Shown: positions 1-9,648 of the stretch, piece by piece
How the letters are laid out: every line of letters begins with the position of its first letter
How positions within the stretch are numbered: position 1 is the first letter of the stretch
Source: Pycnopodia helianthoides
Taxonomy: Eukaryota > Echinodermata > Asteroidea > Forcipulatida > Asteriidae
Length of the DNA: 64,000 bases
NCBI GenBank assembly: GCA_032158295.1
Contig: CM063243.1
Span: 9,060,948 to 9,124,947, forward strand
Direction: 5' to 3'
Translations under genes and position numbers: made by a program
Notes under the pieces: model-generated
Databases searched by the model: none
Seen by the model: only the letters and a program-made list of their open reading frames with translations
What the model was told of the DNA's origin: nothing

Positions 1-38
1 GGACAGAGGGGTAGAGGCAGAGGAGGTGGAGTGCAAAG
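1..38 (+). CDS. PNN: PNN (pinin) exon, 5' partial
   Basis: This is the last 38 bases of an exon that begins before the window. It reads GQRGRGRGGGVQ and then two bases of a split codon, followed by the donor GTAAGT at 39. A glycine/arginine-rich stretch lies at the same place in vertebrate pinin, just before the conserved central region. The two leftover bases are completed by the exon at 1449 to give Arg, so the join stays in frame. The start codon and roughly the first 50 residues lie outside the window. Confidence 0.8.
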
Positions 39-1448
39 GTAAGTCACATTTAAAAATTAGTGTTTAAAAAAAACAACCCAAAAACCTGATGACTCTGTGA
101 AAAACTCCATGTTTTGTTATTCAGTCTGCTCTTTCCATGATTTATCCTGTGTTGTTTTTTGAGATTTTGCATTTAATATTGATTAAGATGCTGTAATCAG
201 GGGTGTGATTTGTAGGATTTTTCCTGATTCAGGATTTTCTGAAAATCTCCTTTGAGCAGTAACATTTTCTAGAAAGGAGTGAAAATCAAAGGGAGATAGA
301 AATAGTCCACATTGTGTCCAAACAATGTGTTGTATTTCTGGTGATGCACATAGCCTGTAAACATATGGGAGGTTCAGGGTTTACAATAAGGTGGGACCCT
401 GGGCCGTCTGCCATTTTCAGGAATTTCGGCAAACATCCACTCTCGTCCCTGTGTGATCTTGTATTGTTATATTCCTTCTATTTTAACATGATCTTATCTG
501 TGTATTTATAAATTGTTGAATTTTCCATTATCCAGGGTACATTTTTCCATGAACCAACACCTTCCACATTTTCCTCCCAATTGTGCTCCCCCATCCCACC
601 CATTTGAAATCGTTGTCAAGTGTTATAACATCTTGCATATTCTGAATTTGTGTGACATTTTAACTACCGTTTCTTTATTGAGACATGTATTATTTAATGA
701 ATGAGTTTATAATTGACTATGCATTTTTGATATAGTGTCATTGTCAGTGATCCTGTAAATGAACATTTTGCAGCTATTCAGTACTAAGGCTGTAAAGTGC
801 ATTGTGTGAATAATTTAACCGTTGTGTACTTTAATTAATCATAGAAGAATTTTTATTGATTTATTGTTTGTATCTGCATTCCTTAAAAGGTGCTATGTGA
901 TTGTGGGTTTCTGCTTAAACACTTTGAATTTTAATTGTATTTGTCAGTGAGTTGACCAAACATTAGAAGCCATGATGATATTGAATGGTCAGATAAACTT
1001 GTTAGTGCATCAAATTCTTATCTTTTACGTCAAAACTATGTAGGCGCTCAGGAACTCCTCTTGTTGGGTGTTTCTTATTGGGTGTTTCTTATTGGGTGTT
1101 TCTTATTGGGTGTTTCTTATTGGGTGTTTGTTGTTGGGTGTTTCTTATTGGGTGTTTCTTATTGGGTGTTTCTTATTAAGATTGTCATTATTTTTGCAGC
1201 TAGTTGTAGAAGGCTGATATTTAAGGCCAGTTATTCAATGCATGGTGTACATTTAAACTGTAAGACTCTTAGACGATGCCCGTTTAAAGATTCCCAGTTG
1301 GTCAACAAAATTCACCAGTATGATAAGTTTATCATTTTTGTTGGAAACGACATGGCCAATGCAAGCAGTCAGAGTTTTCTTTTTATTATCGCAAATTCGT
1401 GCCTGAATGCCTTGTTGAAAATTAAAATGTACTTTTTATCCTTCATAG
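39..1448 (+). other. PNN intron with a 15-bp minisatellite
   Basis: This intron is AT-rich and non-coding apart from the tandem array at 1063-1177. The open frame that runs through 1061-1483 is created by the array and runs out of frame into the next exon, so it is not a gene. Confidence 0.7.
1063..1177 (+). repeat. 15-bp tandem repeat, about 8 copies
   Basis: The unit TTGGGTGTTTCTTAT is repeated almost without change; one copy has GTTG in place of CTTA. It lies in a PNN intron. The period is divisible by three, which explains the repetitive open frame (YWVFL-type peptide) across it. Confidence 0.9.
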
Positions 1449-1517
1449 GGGAGATGCTTTTCAGCGTTTGGGCTTACCACTAGCTAGGAGACAAAGTACC
1501 GGCAGTGCCTTTAGTAG
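1449..1517 (+). CDS. PNN: PNN exon, GDAFQRLGLP block
   Basis: The exon is bounded by acceptor CATAG and donor GTAAGA. With the previous exon it reads RGDAFQRLGLPLARRQSTG and onward, ending in a split Arg codon (69 bp, phases 2 and 2). The position matches the segment of vertebrate pinin that leads into the Pinin/SDK N-terminal domain. Both splice phases agree with the neighbouring exons. Confidence 0.85.
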
Positions 1518-1828
1518 GTAAGATTGCAGTCCGGTATTCGCACCCATTGTCCCGGAGATTGCTAACTTGAGCATGCGAAATGGTTTAGTTCCGGAAGCCA
1601 TATATCTCCTCACTTTCAAAACTTGCTTCATATTTATATTTCATTGTTTTTATGTTTTGTGTTGTGCATAGAGGCTCTTGCATTATGCGCTACATACAAT
1701 GTAAATGTCTTGTATTGTTATTGTTTATTACTAGATCGTCAGACCCATGTTCTGGCGAATTATTATTTTTGTGTAGTATTCCGTCAAAAAATTTTGGACT
1801 GAAATGTTTGAGGTGTTATTTGTTTTAG

Positions 1829-1907
1829 GCTCGGGAGCCGGGTGGATGGACCACAGCCCAAACGGCCACGGCGGAAGCAAAGCGATGATGAAGAAGATCT
1901 GCCCAAG
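1829..1907 (+). CDS. PNN: PNN exon, basic then acidic linker
   Basis: The acceptor is TGTTTTAG and the donor GTTGGT, a weaker donor than the others. The exon completes Arg and reads LGSRVDGPQPKRPRRKQSDD then EEDLPK (79 bp). The basic run followed by DDEED matches the RRESRQESDPEDDD-type segment of vertebrate pinin. It ends on a codon boundary. Confidence 0.88.
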
Positions 1908-2451
1908 GTTGGTGTGGCTTGTTTTTTTTTATAAAAAGAAAAATACTCACTAACAACGGACTATTTGTGAACAATATCGATATTAAGAAACCCTCCTACA
2001 TTTTCCAGCGAGTTGACCAACCATATCACACCAATCAACTGCGTGGGTTGTTCACGGTGGCACAACTGTGCACAAAGCTAACACAAACGGTTTATTGTGT
2101 GGATGCGTTCACAACTTGATATACATGTAGTATTGTAGACTAGCGTAGTTTATCTGCCATCTGACACTGCAGTCCGTGATATTAAATGGTCAGACAGTAG
2201 GAGGGTTGACTCACTTGACTGTGTGCTGTTGGTCAAGGGCACAGTTTCGCATCTCCATATTCAGCACAGGTTGTTTTTGTAAATAAGACAGATAGTTGAG
2301 CAGAACGCAACCCCCTTCTCCAATGTTTTGTTTGCCTGTTTGTTGGGCATAAGGTAAAAGAATTAGGTGTATCAAACAGTTACATGAAAGTTTTTCAAGC
2401 TAACATTAGGGAGTGTGAATTGAGACACAAAGTTACCCAAAATTAGCAAAG

Positions 2452-2640
2452 CAGTCCAGGCTGATTGTACTACCTACCCCCTCCCCAAATACTTAATAAG
2501 CAGGACAGTTCTTTTCAGAACAAAGAATTCCACCTGTGTTCTGAAATTAAGAAAGACAGCAAGATAAATTCGTACAAGAACAATCTGCACAGCAAAGTAG
2601 ATATATATCACATGGTATTACCGCAAACCAAATGTATAGA
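2452..2640 (-). mobile_element. SINE-like repeat, family A (CATGTGTAxATCTACTTTGC)
   Basis: On the minus strand the repeat has GGTAATACCATGTG, then ATATCTACTTTGCTGTGC, then a block with TTCTGAAAAGAACTGTCCTG. The same order of blocks is seen at 16103-16330 on the + strand, with fragments at 22742-22850 and 44855-44950. Ordered sharing across four sites shows a dispersed family. I infer a SINE from its size; I see no protein. Confidence 0.7.
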
Positions 2641-2676
2641 GTGTTTCTTGGTTAAAGCTGGAGTTAACTGTGTTAC

Positions 2677-2822
2677 CGCCGAACAAAGATATTGACAAAA
2701 TAGGGAGACCGCCAACATAGGGCTAGATAGCTCAGTTGGCAGTCGGCAGAGTACCGGCACGTTAATCTGGAGGTCATTGGTTCAAATCCCGCTCTAGTAA
2801 ATTTTTGTTTGGTCAACCTCAA
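2677..2822 (+). mobile_element. tRNA-derived SINE, family B
   Basis: The sequence GGCTAGATAGCTCAGTTGG looks like an acceptor 5' strand plus D-arm. GGTTCAAATCCCGCTCTAGT looks like a T-loop plus acceptor 3' strand. The seven acceptor-stem pairs form, with one G-T pair, if the last stem base is taken as C as in the second copy. The anticodon loop would read GTT (Asn-like), but the T-stem is decayed and position 33 is C. The flank GAACAAAGATATTGAC is shared with the copy at 43849, so this is a dispersed element and not a working tRNA gene. Confidence 0.75.
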
Positions 2823-2904
2823 ATTACTTTTCATTTCTACTACAATTTTCATGGAGAACTGACCCCTTGCATGGTTCGGAATGCATCTCAGCACAATGCG
2901 CCTC

Positions 2905-2957
2905 TACCATTTTGGGAGTCAATTCCTTTTAGTACATTTTGACTCCCAAAATGGCAG
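2905..2957. repeat. short inverted repeat
   Basis: CCATTTTGGGAGTCAA is followed about 20 bases later by TTGACTCCCAAAATGG, a perfect 16-bp inverted repeat. A related single arm, CCATTTTGAGAGTCAATTCC, occurs near 11803, so the arms probably belong to a small fold-back element. Confidence 0.7.
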
Positions 2958-3142
2958 ACAAGATAGGCACAAGTAGGTGCGCTGCGCCTCGTGTATTTTA
3001 TCAATTGAAACAATTGTGTACTCTTTCTTTTTACAATCTTTGAGGTTTTCTGATCATTATAGCAAATAATTTTGTGTGTGTTACTTTTTGTTCTGATCTC
3101 GTAACTGAATGTTTGTTTCTTTCTCTCTTCCCCTCCCATCAG

Positions 3143-3240
3143 CACACCATTCAATCCTCTGTTGTAGCTACCCCTAAGATCGAGAGAACACGTCAAGATT
3201 CCATCAAGGAGCAGAGTAAAGATGAACAAGGACAGAAAAG
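3143..3240 (+). CDS. PNN: PNN exon, QSSVVATPK block
   Basis: The acceptor CCCATCAG and donor GTAAGA bound 98 bp reading HTIQSSVVATPKIERTRQDS and then IKEQSKDEQGQK, ending in a split Arg codon. QSSVVAT is the same in vertebrate pinin and is followed there by a similar basic/acidic run, so the identification is firm. Confidence 0.93.
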
Positions 3241-3248
3241 GTAAGACC

Positions 3249-3440
3249 GGGGCCCAATTTTCGTGGCTCTGCTTACCGGCGAATTCTCCGCTTGCGATCA
3301 CCATTCTTCGCTTATATAGCAAGCGCAAAATTTCTGCACTAGCTGTGAAAGCGATGCACGTGCACAAGCAAAAATTTCTTGCTAACCTGTAAAAATACGT
3401 GTAGTGTAAGCGCGGAATCCCTTGGTTTGTCTAGTTTGTT
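3249..3440. repeat. fold-back repeat, GGGCCCAxTTTCxTGGCTCT family
   Basis: This begins GGGGCCCAATTTTCGTGGCT, followed by CTGCTTACCGGCGAATTC, and carries GTAAGCGCGGAATCCCTTGG near its end. The pieces match the element at 12684-12919. This copy has lost a clear right terminus. It lies just inside a PNN intron. Confidence 0.55.
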
Positions 3441-3456
3441 ATTTGGACCAGGGCAC

Positions 3457-3650
3457 AGAGCCCGATTTTCATAGAGCTGCTTAAGCTAAAAAATTTACAA
3501 GGCACAACAAAATTATGCTCATCAGAGTAAGACTAACAGCCAAAATACCATGTCACACGTACTATTTGTGGCTGGTATCCTGCTTATTTTTGTGTAGCAG
3601 AAATTTGTTCAGCAATATTTTCTGCTTAAGCATCTCTAATGCAACTGGGG
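3457..3650. repeat. fold-back repeat, GGGCCCAATTTCATAGAGCT family
   Basis: The left end reads CCGATTTTCATAGAGCTGCT and the right end CTGCTTAAGCATCTCTAATG. In between are AGCAGAAATTTG and CTGGTATCCTGC blocks shared with copies at 8505, 34149, 43438, 49351, 54092 and 59318. This is a diverged copy within a PNN intron. Confidence 0.65.
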
Positions 3651-4117
3651 CTGATGAGTTGTGAAATCCGAGTGCAGGTTCCAAGCCCAGCCGGGATTAC
3701 TCACTTTTGCTGCCTTTTTTGTACACGAATGAAAAACAACAAGCATGCATATATGCTGGGCAGCTCTTGCGCGTGTGATGTCAGTGCAATGGGTTAAGAA
3801 GTAGAACTAAGGGTTAGGTGAAGAGATTTTTTCCCATGTGCTGCATCTGTTTGGAATTCTCTGCCGGGTGCATGATGTTTCTATTTATGCTAGGATCAAG
3901 AAGAATGTAAGTTCTTTCTAAACAGGAGTCGTTTAAAAGGGAATTGTTTCTCAACATGTTATACTTTATCAATAGCTGCAGTGCTTCTTATCAAGTAGGT
4001 TTTCATGGCCGCCAATAGTTTTTGGAGTAATTACCAAAGGTAATTTTAAGTTCAGGGTACCGAGTAAGTTCATGGTAAACTTCCGTCAAAAAATCTGTGA
4101 ATCTTTTTTTTGTCCAG

Positions 4118-4193
4118 GAATCGGCGGATGTTTGGTCACCTTCTTGGTACTCTGCAGAAATTCAAACAAGAATCCAATGACTCGGAAAGCAAG
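4118..4193 (+). CDS. PNN: PNN exon, RRMFGHLLGTLQKFKQE core
   Basis: The acceptor TTTGTCCAG and donor GTAAAT bound 76 bp. With the split Arg it reads RNRRMFGHLLGTLQKFKQES then NDSESK. This is the signature of the Pinin/SDK/memA domain; vertebrate pinin has RNRRIFGLLMGTLQKFKQES here. It is the strongest single piece of evidence for the gene. Confidence 0.97.
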
Positions 4194-4504
4194 GTAAATA
4201 TTAAAATGTGACTGGTGTAATTTTGGAAAGTTGCTTGTAATTTGGAGCTTTCATTATGTGGCTGGGCCGTGTACTTTGATTGATAACATGCATCTTGTGT
4301 TAAATCAATGGAATTGTATTATATTCTGTTGATGTATTTGTTTTTAGCACAAAAACCATGTTCTCAAAGAACATTTGGTAATTCATGGTTTTTCATGTGA
4401 CTTTTTTGATGAAAGGTATCCGAAATGTGGATTTTAAAATGCTGTCTGATTTGTTTGTTGAGAGTTTAAATTTTTTCGTCAACATATCAAGACAACATAT
4501 CAAG

Positions 4505-4755
4505 AATCGAGGAATCAGGTTGGTTCAATGATTTCCTTCCCATGCCTTTCACCTAGAGTGGACCCTGGTTCGAATCCCGCCACAGACCAGAGCCTTGTCT
4601 GTGGATATAGTTTGAGTCCCCACCTAATTGTGTGGTTTTTCCCATTTGGGGTTTTCCTCCCACGTTTAAAACTGAAAATGTCCTCAACGGCTCTTTTTCA
4701 TCCCATTATTGGAGCCTTTGCCGTTAGATGCGTAACAGTTTATATAAAATAACAG
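4505..4755 (+). mobile_element. tRNA-derived SINE, family C
   Basis: The head has a B-box-like GGTTCGAATCCCGCCACAG. The body has GGTTTTTCCCATTTGGGGTT and TTTTCCTCCCACGTTTAAAA, and the tail GCCGTTAGATGCGTAACAG. The same blocks in the same order occur at 16540-16768 and, more diverged, at 35513-35760, all on the + strand. About 230 bp with a tRNA-like head fits a SINE. Confidence 0.75.
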
Positions 4756-5215
4756 CGATGCTGTTGGAACCTTTCAGTCCTTGTAAACTCTAGCTATCCA
4801 AAGATATCTACAAACCTTGGTCCTATACTTGAGCACTGTGACCTTGACATTAGCCACCCCCCCACCCCCAACCAAAGTTACAAGTCCAAATGTCACTTCT
4901 ACTTGGAGTTACAGTCTGAAAACAATTTAGGTACAACTCACCACCGTGACCTTTGACCCTTTCACCCTTAAAACAATCCTCCACCCAAGTTACAAGTCCA
5001 AATGTCACAAAAACAAGTCTTTAATTCCAGTGGTCATGTGAGTAACCCTGGACTTGTTCATTTGCAGTTGCATTTATGTTTGCATTCCTGTGTGGGTATC
5101 ACATCCTGAGTTGTTGTGGTAACATATTTAGTCAAAGTGAGAATTTTATAACATTGATAGGGGTGCTATAACAAACAATAGGAATATTTGAAATGTCTTG
5201 TCATGCAAATTTTAT

Positions 5216-5530
5216 TAAACATGTTTTGCTTTTTGTAGATTAATGACTGTGAATGTTAATGTGCTATCCTACTGATTGCATTTTATGTGGAATTGTTTTT
5301 TTTTGTGTAATTTTGCTTTCTGATTGCCTTTTATTGGAATTGTATTTTTCTTGTGAACAATTTTGCTTTCTGATTGCATTTTATGTGGATTGCCTTTTTT
5401 TATAGATTAATGACTGAATATTAATGTGGAATTGAATTTTCTTGCATCATTTTTTGCTTTCTGATTGCCTTTTATGTGGATTGCCTTTTTCTTGTGTACG
5501 TCATATATTCTTGTTTGTTCCTTTCAACAT
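5216..5530 (+). repeat. degenerate T-rich tandem repeats
   Basis: Blocks of the form TTTTGCTTTCTGATTGC, TTTTATGTGGA and TTGCCTTTTTCTTGTG recur four or five times with changing spacing, and ATTAATGACTG occurs twice. This looks like an old tandem duplication in the intron. Confidence 0.6.
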
Positions 5531-6117
5531 ACACTGAGAATTGTTGTGTGTCTTTTATTTACGTTTGAACTGTACTGCTGAAATCTTGTTATTGCATTGT
5601 ATATGATTTTCAATGCATTTGTGCTGACTTGCATTTTATTGAAATGTTCCCCTCCCCCATCTATCAGAACCTTTAAACTACTTGCATAGTTTTATGACAG
5701 TTTTATGTACCATATATTTGTTTAATATACTCTTGGAATTCTGATGTTATGCTTGATTTGTTTACATAACCTACTGTAGGGGTACAAGTGTTTCATTACT
5801 GATTATTTTCATTTCAATTTGCATCTCCAGGATTGTATTGCGTATGTTGATGGATTTTGGCCTTAAATACAGTATTATTGATGCTATTTATAGTATTGAC
5901 CCAATTCGGAAACACTTTATAACTAATGAATGTGATTTAGTTTTTCAATATATTGTACATTGATGTGTGTAAATAAGGAAGACATAGTCAATATACTGAG
6001 AGCCACTGACTCTGATTTTAAAAGTATTGTTAAAAAAAGTTGCAACTCAGTTCTATGTCACACAGTAAGAGTGACAATATGTATCTTGCACCATTGAAGT
6101 TATGTTTACATATATGA

Positions 6118-6935
6118 TATGTTTACATATCTGATAGTTTTATAAGTGTCTGATAGTTTTATAAGTGTCTGATAGTTTTATAAGTGTCTGATTTGTTTTA
6201 TAAGTGTCTGATAGTTTTATAGTGTCTGATAGTTTTATTTAATTTGTCTGATAGTTTTATAAGTGTCTGATATTTTATAAGTGTCTGATAGTTTTATAAT
6301 TGATCTGATAGTTTTATAAGTGTCTGATAGTTTTATAAGTATCTGATAGTTTTATAAGTGTCTGATAGTTTTATAAGTGTCTGATAGTTTTTATAAAATT
6401 CTGATAGTTTTATAAGTGTCTGATAGTTTTATAAGTATCTGATAGTTTTATAAGTGTCTGATAGTTTTATAAGTGTCTGATAGTTTTATAAGTGTCTGAT
6501 AGTTTTATAAGTGTCTGATAGTTTTATAAGTGTCTGATAGTTTTATAAGTGTCTGATAGTTTTATAAGTGTCTGATAGTTTTATAAGTGTCTGATAGTTT
6601 TATAAGTGTCTGATAGTTTTATAAGTGTCTGATAGTTTTATAAGTGTCTGATAGTTTTATAAGTGTCTGATAGTTTTATAAGTGTCTGATAGTTTTATAA
6701 GTGTCTGATAGTTTTATAAGTGTCTGATAGTTTTATAAGTGTCTGATAGTTTTATAAGTGTCTGATAGTTTTATAAGTTCTGATAGTTTTATAAGTGTCT
6801 GATAGTTTTATAAGTGTCTGATAGTTTTATAAGTGTCTGATAGTTTTATAAGTGTCTGATAGTTTTATAAGTATCCGATAGTTTTTATAAATATCTGATA
6901 GTTTTTATAAATATCTGATAGTTTTATAAATACAA
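6118..6935 (+). repeat. 19-bp minisatellite, about 40 copies
   Basis: The unit TCTGATAGTTTTATAAGTG is repeated head to tail. A long central part (about 6420-6870) is nearly perfect. The edges are degraded, with units of altered length such as TTTTTATAAATATCTGATAG at the right end. The array lies within a PNN intron, upstream of the exon at 7062. Confidence 0.97.
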
Positions 6936-7061
6936 CAGTGGTGAAGTTTCAACCACATTTGAAACAGCTTTTAGTTTTTAGGCCTACTCCTACTCTAGCT
7001 ACTAGATATTAAAATGAACTTGAGTCTCAATAACGTTTCTACATTTTTTCCTTCCGATCAG

Positions 7062-7217
7062 GAAAGCAGACGTATTGAAATAGAACATAAACTAGATGTC
7101 CAGGCACAGGAAGAGAAACAAGCAGTCGCGCAGGAAAGAAAACAGTTGTTTATCAAGCGAAGTAATCAACAGGCAGAACTGCAGAAGCTGGAGAAACTGG
7201 TGGATATAGCCAAAGAG
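7062..7217 (+). CDS. PNN: PNN exon, coiled-coil part of Pinin/SDK/memA domain
   Basis: The acceptor TTCCGATCAG and donor GTAAGA bound 156 bp, 52 whole codons. It starts ESRRIEIEHKLDVQAQEEKQ and ends AELQKLEKLVDIAKE. The heptad-like charged helix aligns with RRQEIEQKLEVQAEEERKQ of vertebrate pinin and should form a coiled coil. The in-frame Met at 7014 is intronic and is not the start of a separate gene. Confidence 0.95.
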
Positions 7218-7259
7218 GTAAGAAGCTGCTTGGATTTGTTTATACAGCTAAGTAGATTA

Positions 7260-8010
7260 AGCTTAAGAGGATCAACAGAGTAGAGTAGTGGAAGGTGCAG
7301 AAAGTACATATCGTGGACTGGTCGGATTGGTGGAAAAAGCTTAACAGGTTATAGGGTCAACAGAGTGGAGTAGTGGAAGGTGCAGAAAGTACACATCGTG
7401 CACTGGTGGGATTAGTGGAAAAAGCTTAACAGGTTAGATTAGATTAGATTAGATTTACTTATTCATCATATTAACATGAAAAGTGTTTTCCCAGTCATAA
7501 AAAACACACATAAAAAACAGCCACAAAAATACAGACAATAAAAAACAATCATATAAATGCATCAATAGTAGTTAATTAAAACAGTCAACATTCAAAGCAG
7601 CTGAAAAGTTGATTACTTCAACATCAAAATAGTTTTTTAATTAAAATACAACAATCATTTATGAACTGTCCTTGATAAAAAAATTATAGGGTTAACAGAT
7701 TGTAGTAGTGGAAGGTTCAGAAAGTACACGACGTGCACTGGTCGGATTAGAGGAAAAAGCTTAACAGGTTATAGGGTCAACAGATCGTAGTAGTGGAAGG
7801 TGCAGAAAGTATACATCTTGCACTGGTCTTTTTAGTGGAAAAAGCTTAGGTTATAGTCAACAGATCGTAGTAGTGGAAGGTGCAGAAAGTTTACATCTTG
7901 CACTGGTCGGATTAGTGGTAAAAGCTTAGCAGGTTATAGTCAACAGATCGTAGTAGTGGAAGGTGCAGAAAGTATACATCTTGCGCTGGTTGGATTAGTA
8001 GATATATAGT
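7260..8010 (+). repeat. 80-85-bp tandem repeat, six copies, interrupted
   Basis: The unit contains AGTGGAAGGTGCAGAAAGTA, CACTGGTCGGATTAGTGG, AAAAAGCTTAACAGG and TTATAGGGTCAACAG. AGTGGAAGG starts at 7287, 7372, 7707, 7792, 7872 and 7955, giving spacings of 85, 85, 80 and 83 around one interruption. The array fills much of the PNN intron between exons 7062-7217 and 8858-8996. Confidence 0.9.
7434..7685. mobile_element. insertion inside the 85-bp repeat array
   Basis: The tandem unit is cut after AACAGGTTA. About 250 bp of unrelated sequence follows, starting with (GATTA)n, and the unit resumes at TTATAGGGTTAACAG. The insert is A-rich and non-coding. TTA is shared at both junctions, so a very short target duplication is possible. 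I cannot name the family; the simple-repeat end would fit the 3' end of a truncated non-LTR element. Confidence 0.55.
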
Positions 8011-8504
8011 GAAACTTGTTAGATAGTTGACAGATTAGTTGAAAGAGTTAAGAGGTTGTTAAGATGAATGGTTTAGAGGCTAGTGACAGTTTGTGATCAA
8101 GCTTGTAAGCAGACCATTTCTGAGCTGCCCTCAACCTGACTAATCGCTGCTTTCTGCGAGCAAAACAACAGGTGCTAAACGTGCCAGCAGAACTTGCAAG
8201 TAGATGAGCTGCAGAAGATTAAAAAACCATTGTGAATGTATACGTCCGCCGCCAACTCTTCTTGAGCCTTTGTGAAATGCATTGGTGCTTACAATAATTT
8301 CTCTGCTATGGTAAGCACAATAATCTTGATTAAGAGTAATTAGGTGTTAGTCGTAACAGTTGTTCCATTATTAGCTTTCCAGTAGGTCATCTTCAATCAC
8401 AGAGACTTATCCGAATAATATCAGTAATAGCTGTCTTAACGACATTAAAAAACTTGTACCTTGTCTTGATTCAAAGAGTGTCATTGAGTCAACCAATAGC
8501 AGCT

Positions 8505-8688
8505 GGGCCCGTTTTCATACAGCTGCTTAAGCACATAAAGTAGCTAAGTACATGCTTACCAGAATAAGGTTACCAGCCAAAATGCCATTTCACATGTGGC
8601 ATTTGTGACTGGTATCCTGCCCTGTTTTGCTTAGCAGAACAATCTTCAGCAATATTTTGTGCTTGAGCAGCTCTGTGAAATTGGGCCC
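8505..8688. repeat. fold-back repeat, GGGCCCAATTTCATAGAGCT family
   Basis: The left end is GGGCCCGTTTTCATACAGCT and the right end AGCTCTGTGAAATTGGGCCC, so the termini are inverted copies. Internal ACCAGCCAAAATGCCATTTC and GGTATCCTGC blocks are shared with the other copies. It lies in a PNN intron. Confidence 0.8.
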
Positions 8689-8857
8689 TGTTTATCCAGC
8701 ACCAGCAGAGTTGTACCTTATTGTAATTGAAACAGAGTAGGCTTACTCTTAGAAGCAGCTTTGACATTTACAATGGCTCACCTTATCACTACTAATATCA
8801 TTTCATTTGTGCGAAGATGTTTAAAAGTGTTCCTTTTTGTTTATTATGTGTTGACAG

Positions 8858-8996
8858 CAAGATGTGTGGGACGCTCATAGTAAGAGATTGAGTCAGTTCA
8901 TTCGCACTAAGGCCCAACCACCAATATTCTACCGGCCGTCCAAGCCATCACTGGTTACCGAGAAGAGGTTGAAGGATACTAAAGAATTGATGAGCG
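8858..8996 (+). CDS. PNN: PNN exon, end of Pinin/SDK/memA domain
   Basis: The acceptor GTGTTGACAG and donor GTAAGT bound 139 bp. It reads QDVWDAHSKRLSQFIRTKAQ, then PPIFYRPSK, and ends with a split codon. QFIRTKAQPPIFY aligns with KYIRTKTKPHLFY of vertebrate pinin, the C-terminal end of the conserved domain. The following KRLKDTKELMS helix also has a counterpart. Confidence 0.95.
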
Positions 8997-9648
8997 GTAA
9001 GTCTTTAGGGCTTCATCTTACATGGGATAGACCTTGGCTTGTATACTGGTGATGATCGCGTTTGATCACATCATCATCACTCGGCATAGACTTGTGTCCG
9101 TGGCCGCCTCGTCCTCAGATTGTTATGGGGGCGTATTCTTGGTGTCAACGCCATCACTCGTCTCTTTCAAACACTGCTATTCTCAGCTCTCTTACGCTTC
9201 TGCCACTCTACTTTGTCACATTGTCTATCCAGTGCGACCCTTGCCTTGACTTGTACCCATAGACAGACGGTCTATAACTGCGTCGAGTAGACCTTCCTGT
9301 CTCCTCACTTGAGACATTTGATACCCTAATGTTAAAAGCCAACAACTTTGTTATAGTATTATTATTTGATTTTTTGTGTGACTTGTGTATGCCATTTGTA
9401 TGGGAATTTTGCTGTCGCTTGGGGTGGATGCAGCGTATGCTCTATTTGCGTGGCGAGTGTAGTGTGGTGAATTGAAGTGGGCATGTTTGTGTCGAGAGCC
9501 TTGGACAAGTCTAGGGTAAACCCATTAGTTCAGTGAAAGCATTGTTCATGGTAGAAATCCCCAAAGCAGTTTGATATGCCTTTTTGCTGCATACAATGTT
9601 TGGAAAAGACGATTCAAGATTTGATCAAATCGTTATTTTTTCCCGCAG
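8997..9648 (+). other. PNN intron, nothing distinct
   Basis: This is the last PNN intron. Apart from small overlapping open frames near 9034-9262 with no homology I recognise, I see no repeat or RNA gene in it. Confidence 0.6.

Larger units (their letters stand above)
1908..3142 (+). other. PNN intron carrying two SINE copies
   Basis: This non-coding intron holds a SINE on the minus strand (2452-2640), a tRNA-like SINE (2677-2822) and a short inverted repeat (2905-2957). The long minus-strand open frame at 2888-3367 crosses these repeats and the next exon and has no recognisable protein features. Confidence 0.65.
4194..7061 (+). other. large PNN intron with SINE and minisatellite
   Basis: The largest visible PNN intron contains a SINE (4505-4755), T-rich degenerate tandem sequence (5216-5530) and a long 19-bp minisatellite (6118-6935) ending about 125 bp before the next acceptor. 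I see no coding sequence in it. Confidence 0.8.

Noticed and set aside
1061..1483. 140-residue open frame beginning in a repeat
   Set aside because: The start is made by the 15-bp tandem repeat (period divisible by three) and the frame runs out of phase into a PNN exon.
2721..2800. Functional tRNA-Asn gene
   Set aside because: The T-stem has mismatches, position 33 is C, the D-loop is expanded, and the whole block including its leader recurs at 43849, so it is a SINE.
2888..3367. 159-residue minus-strand open frame
   Set aside because: It crosses an inverted repeat, the PNN exon 3143-3240 and a fold-back repeat, with no homology or codon bias.
6118..6935. CRISPR array
   Set aside because: Repeats are directly adjacent with no unique spacers, in a eukaryotic intron; this is a minisatellite.
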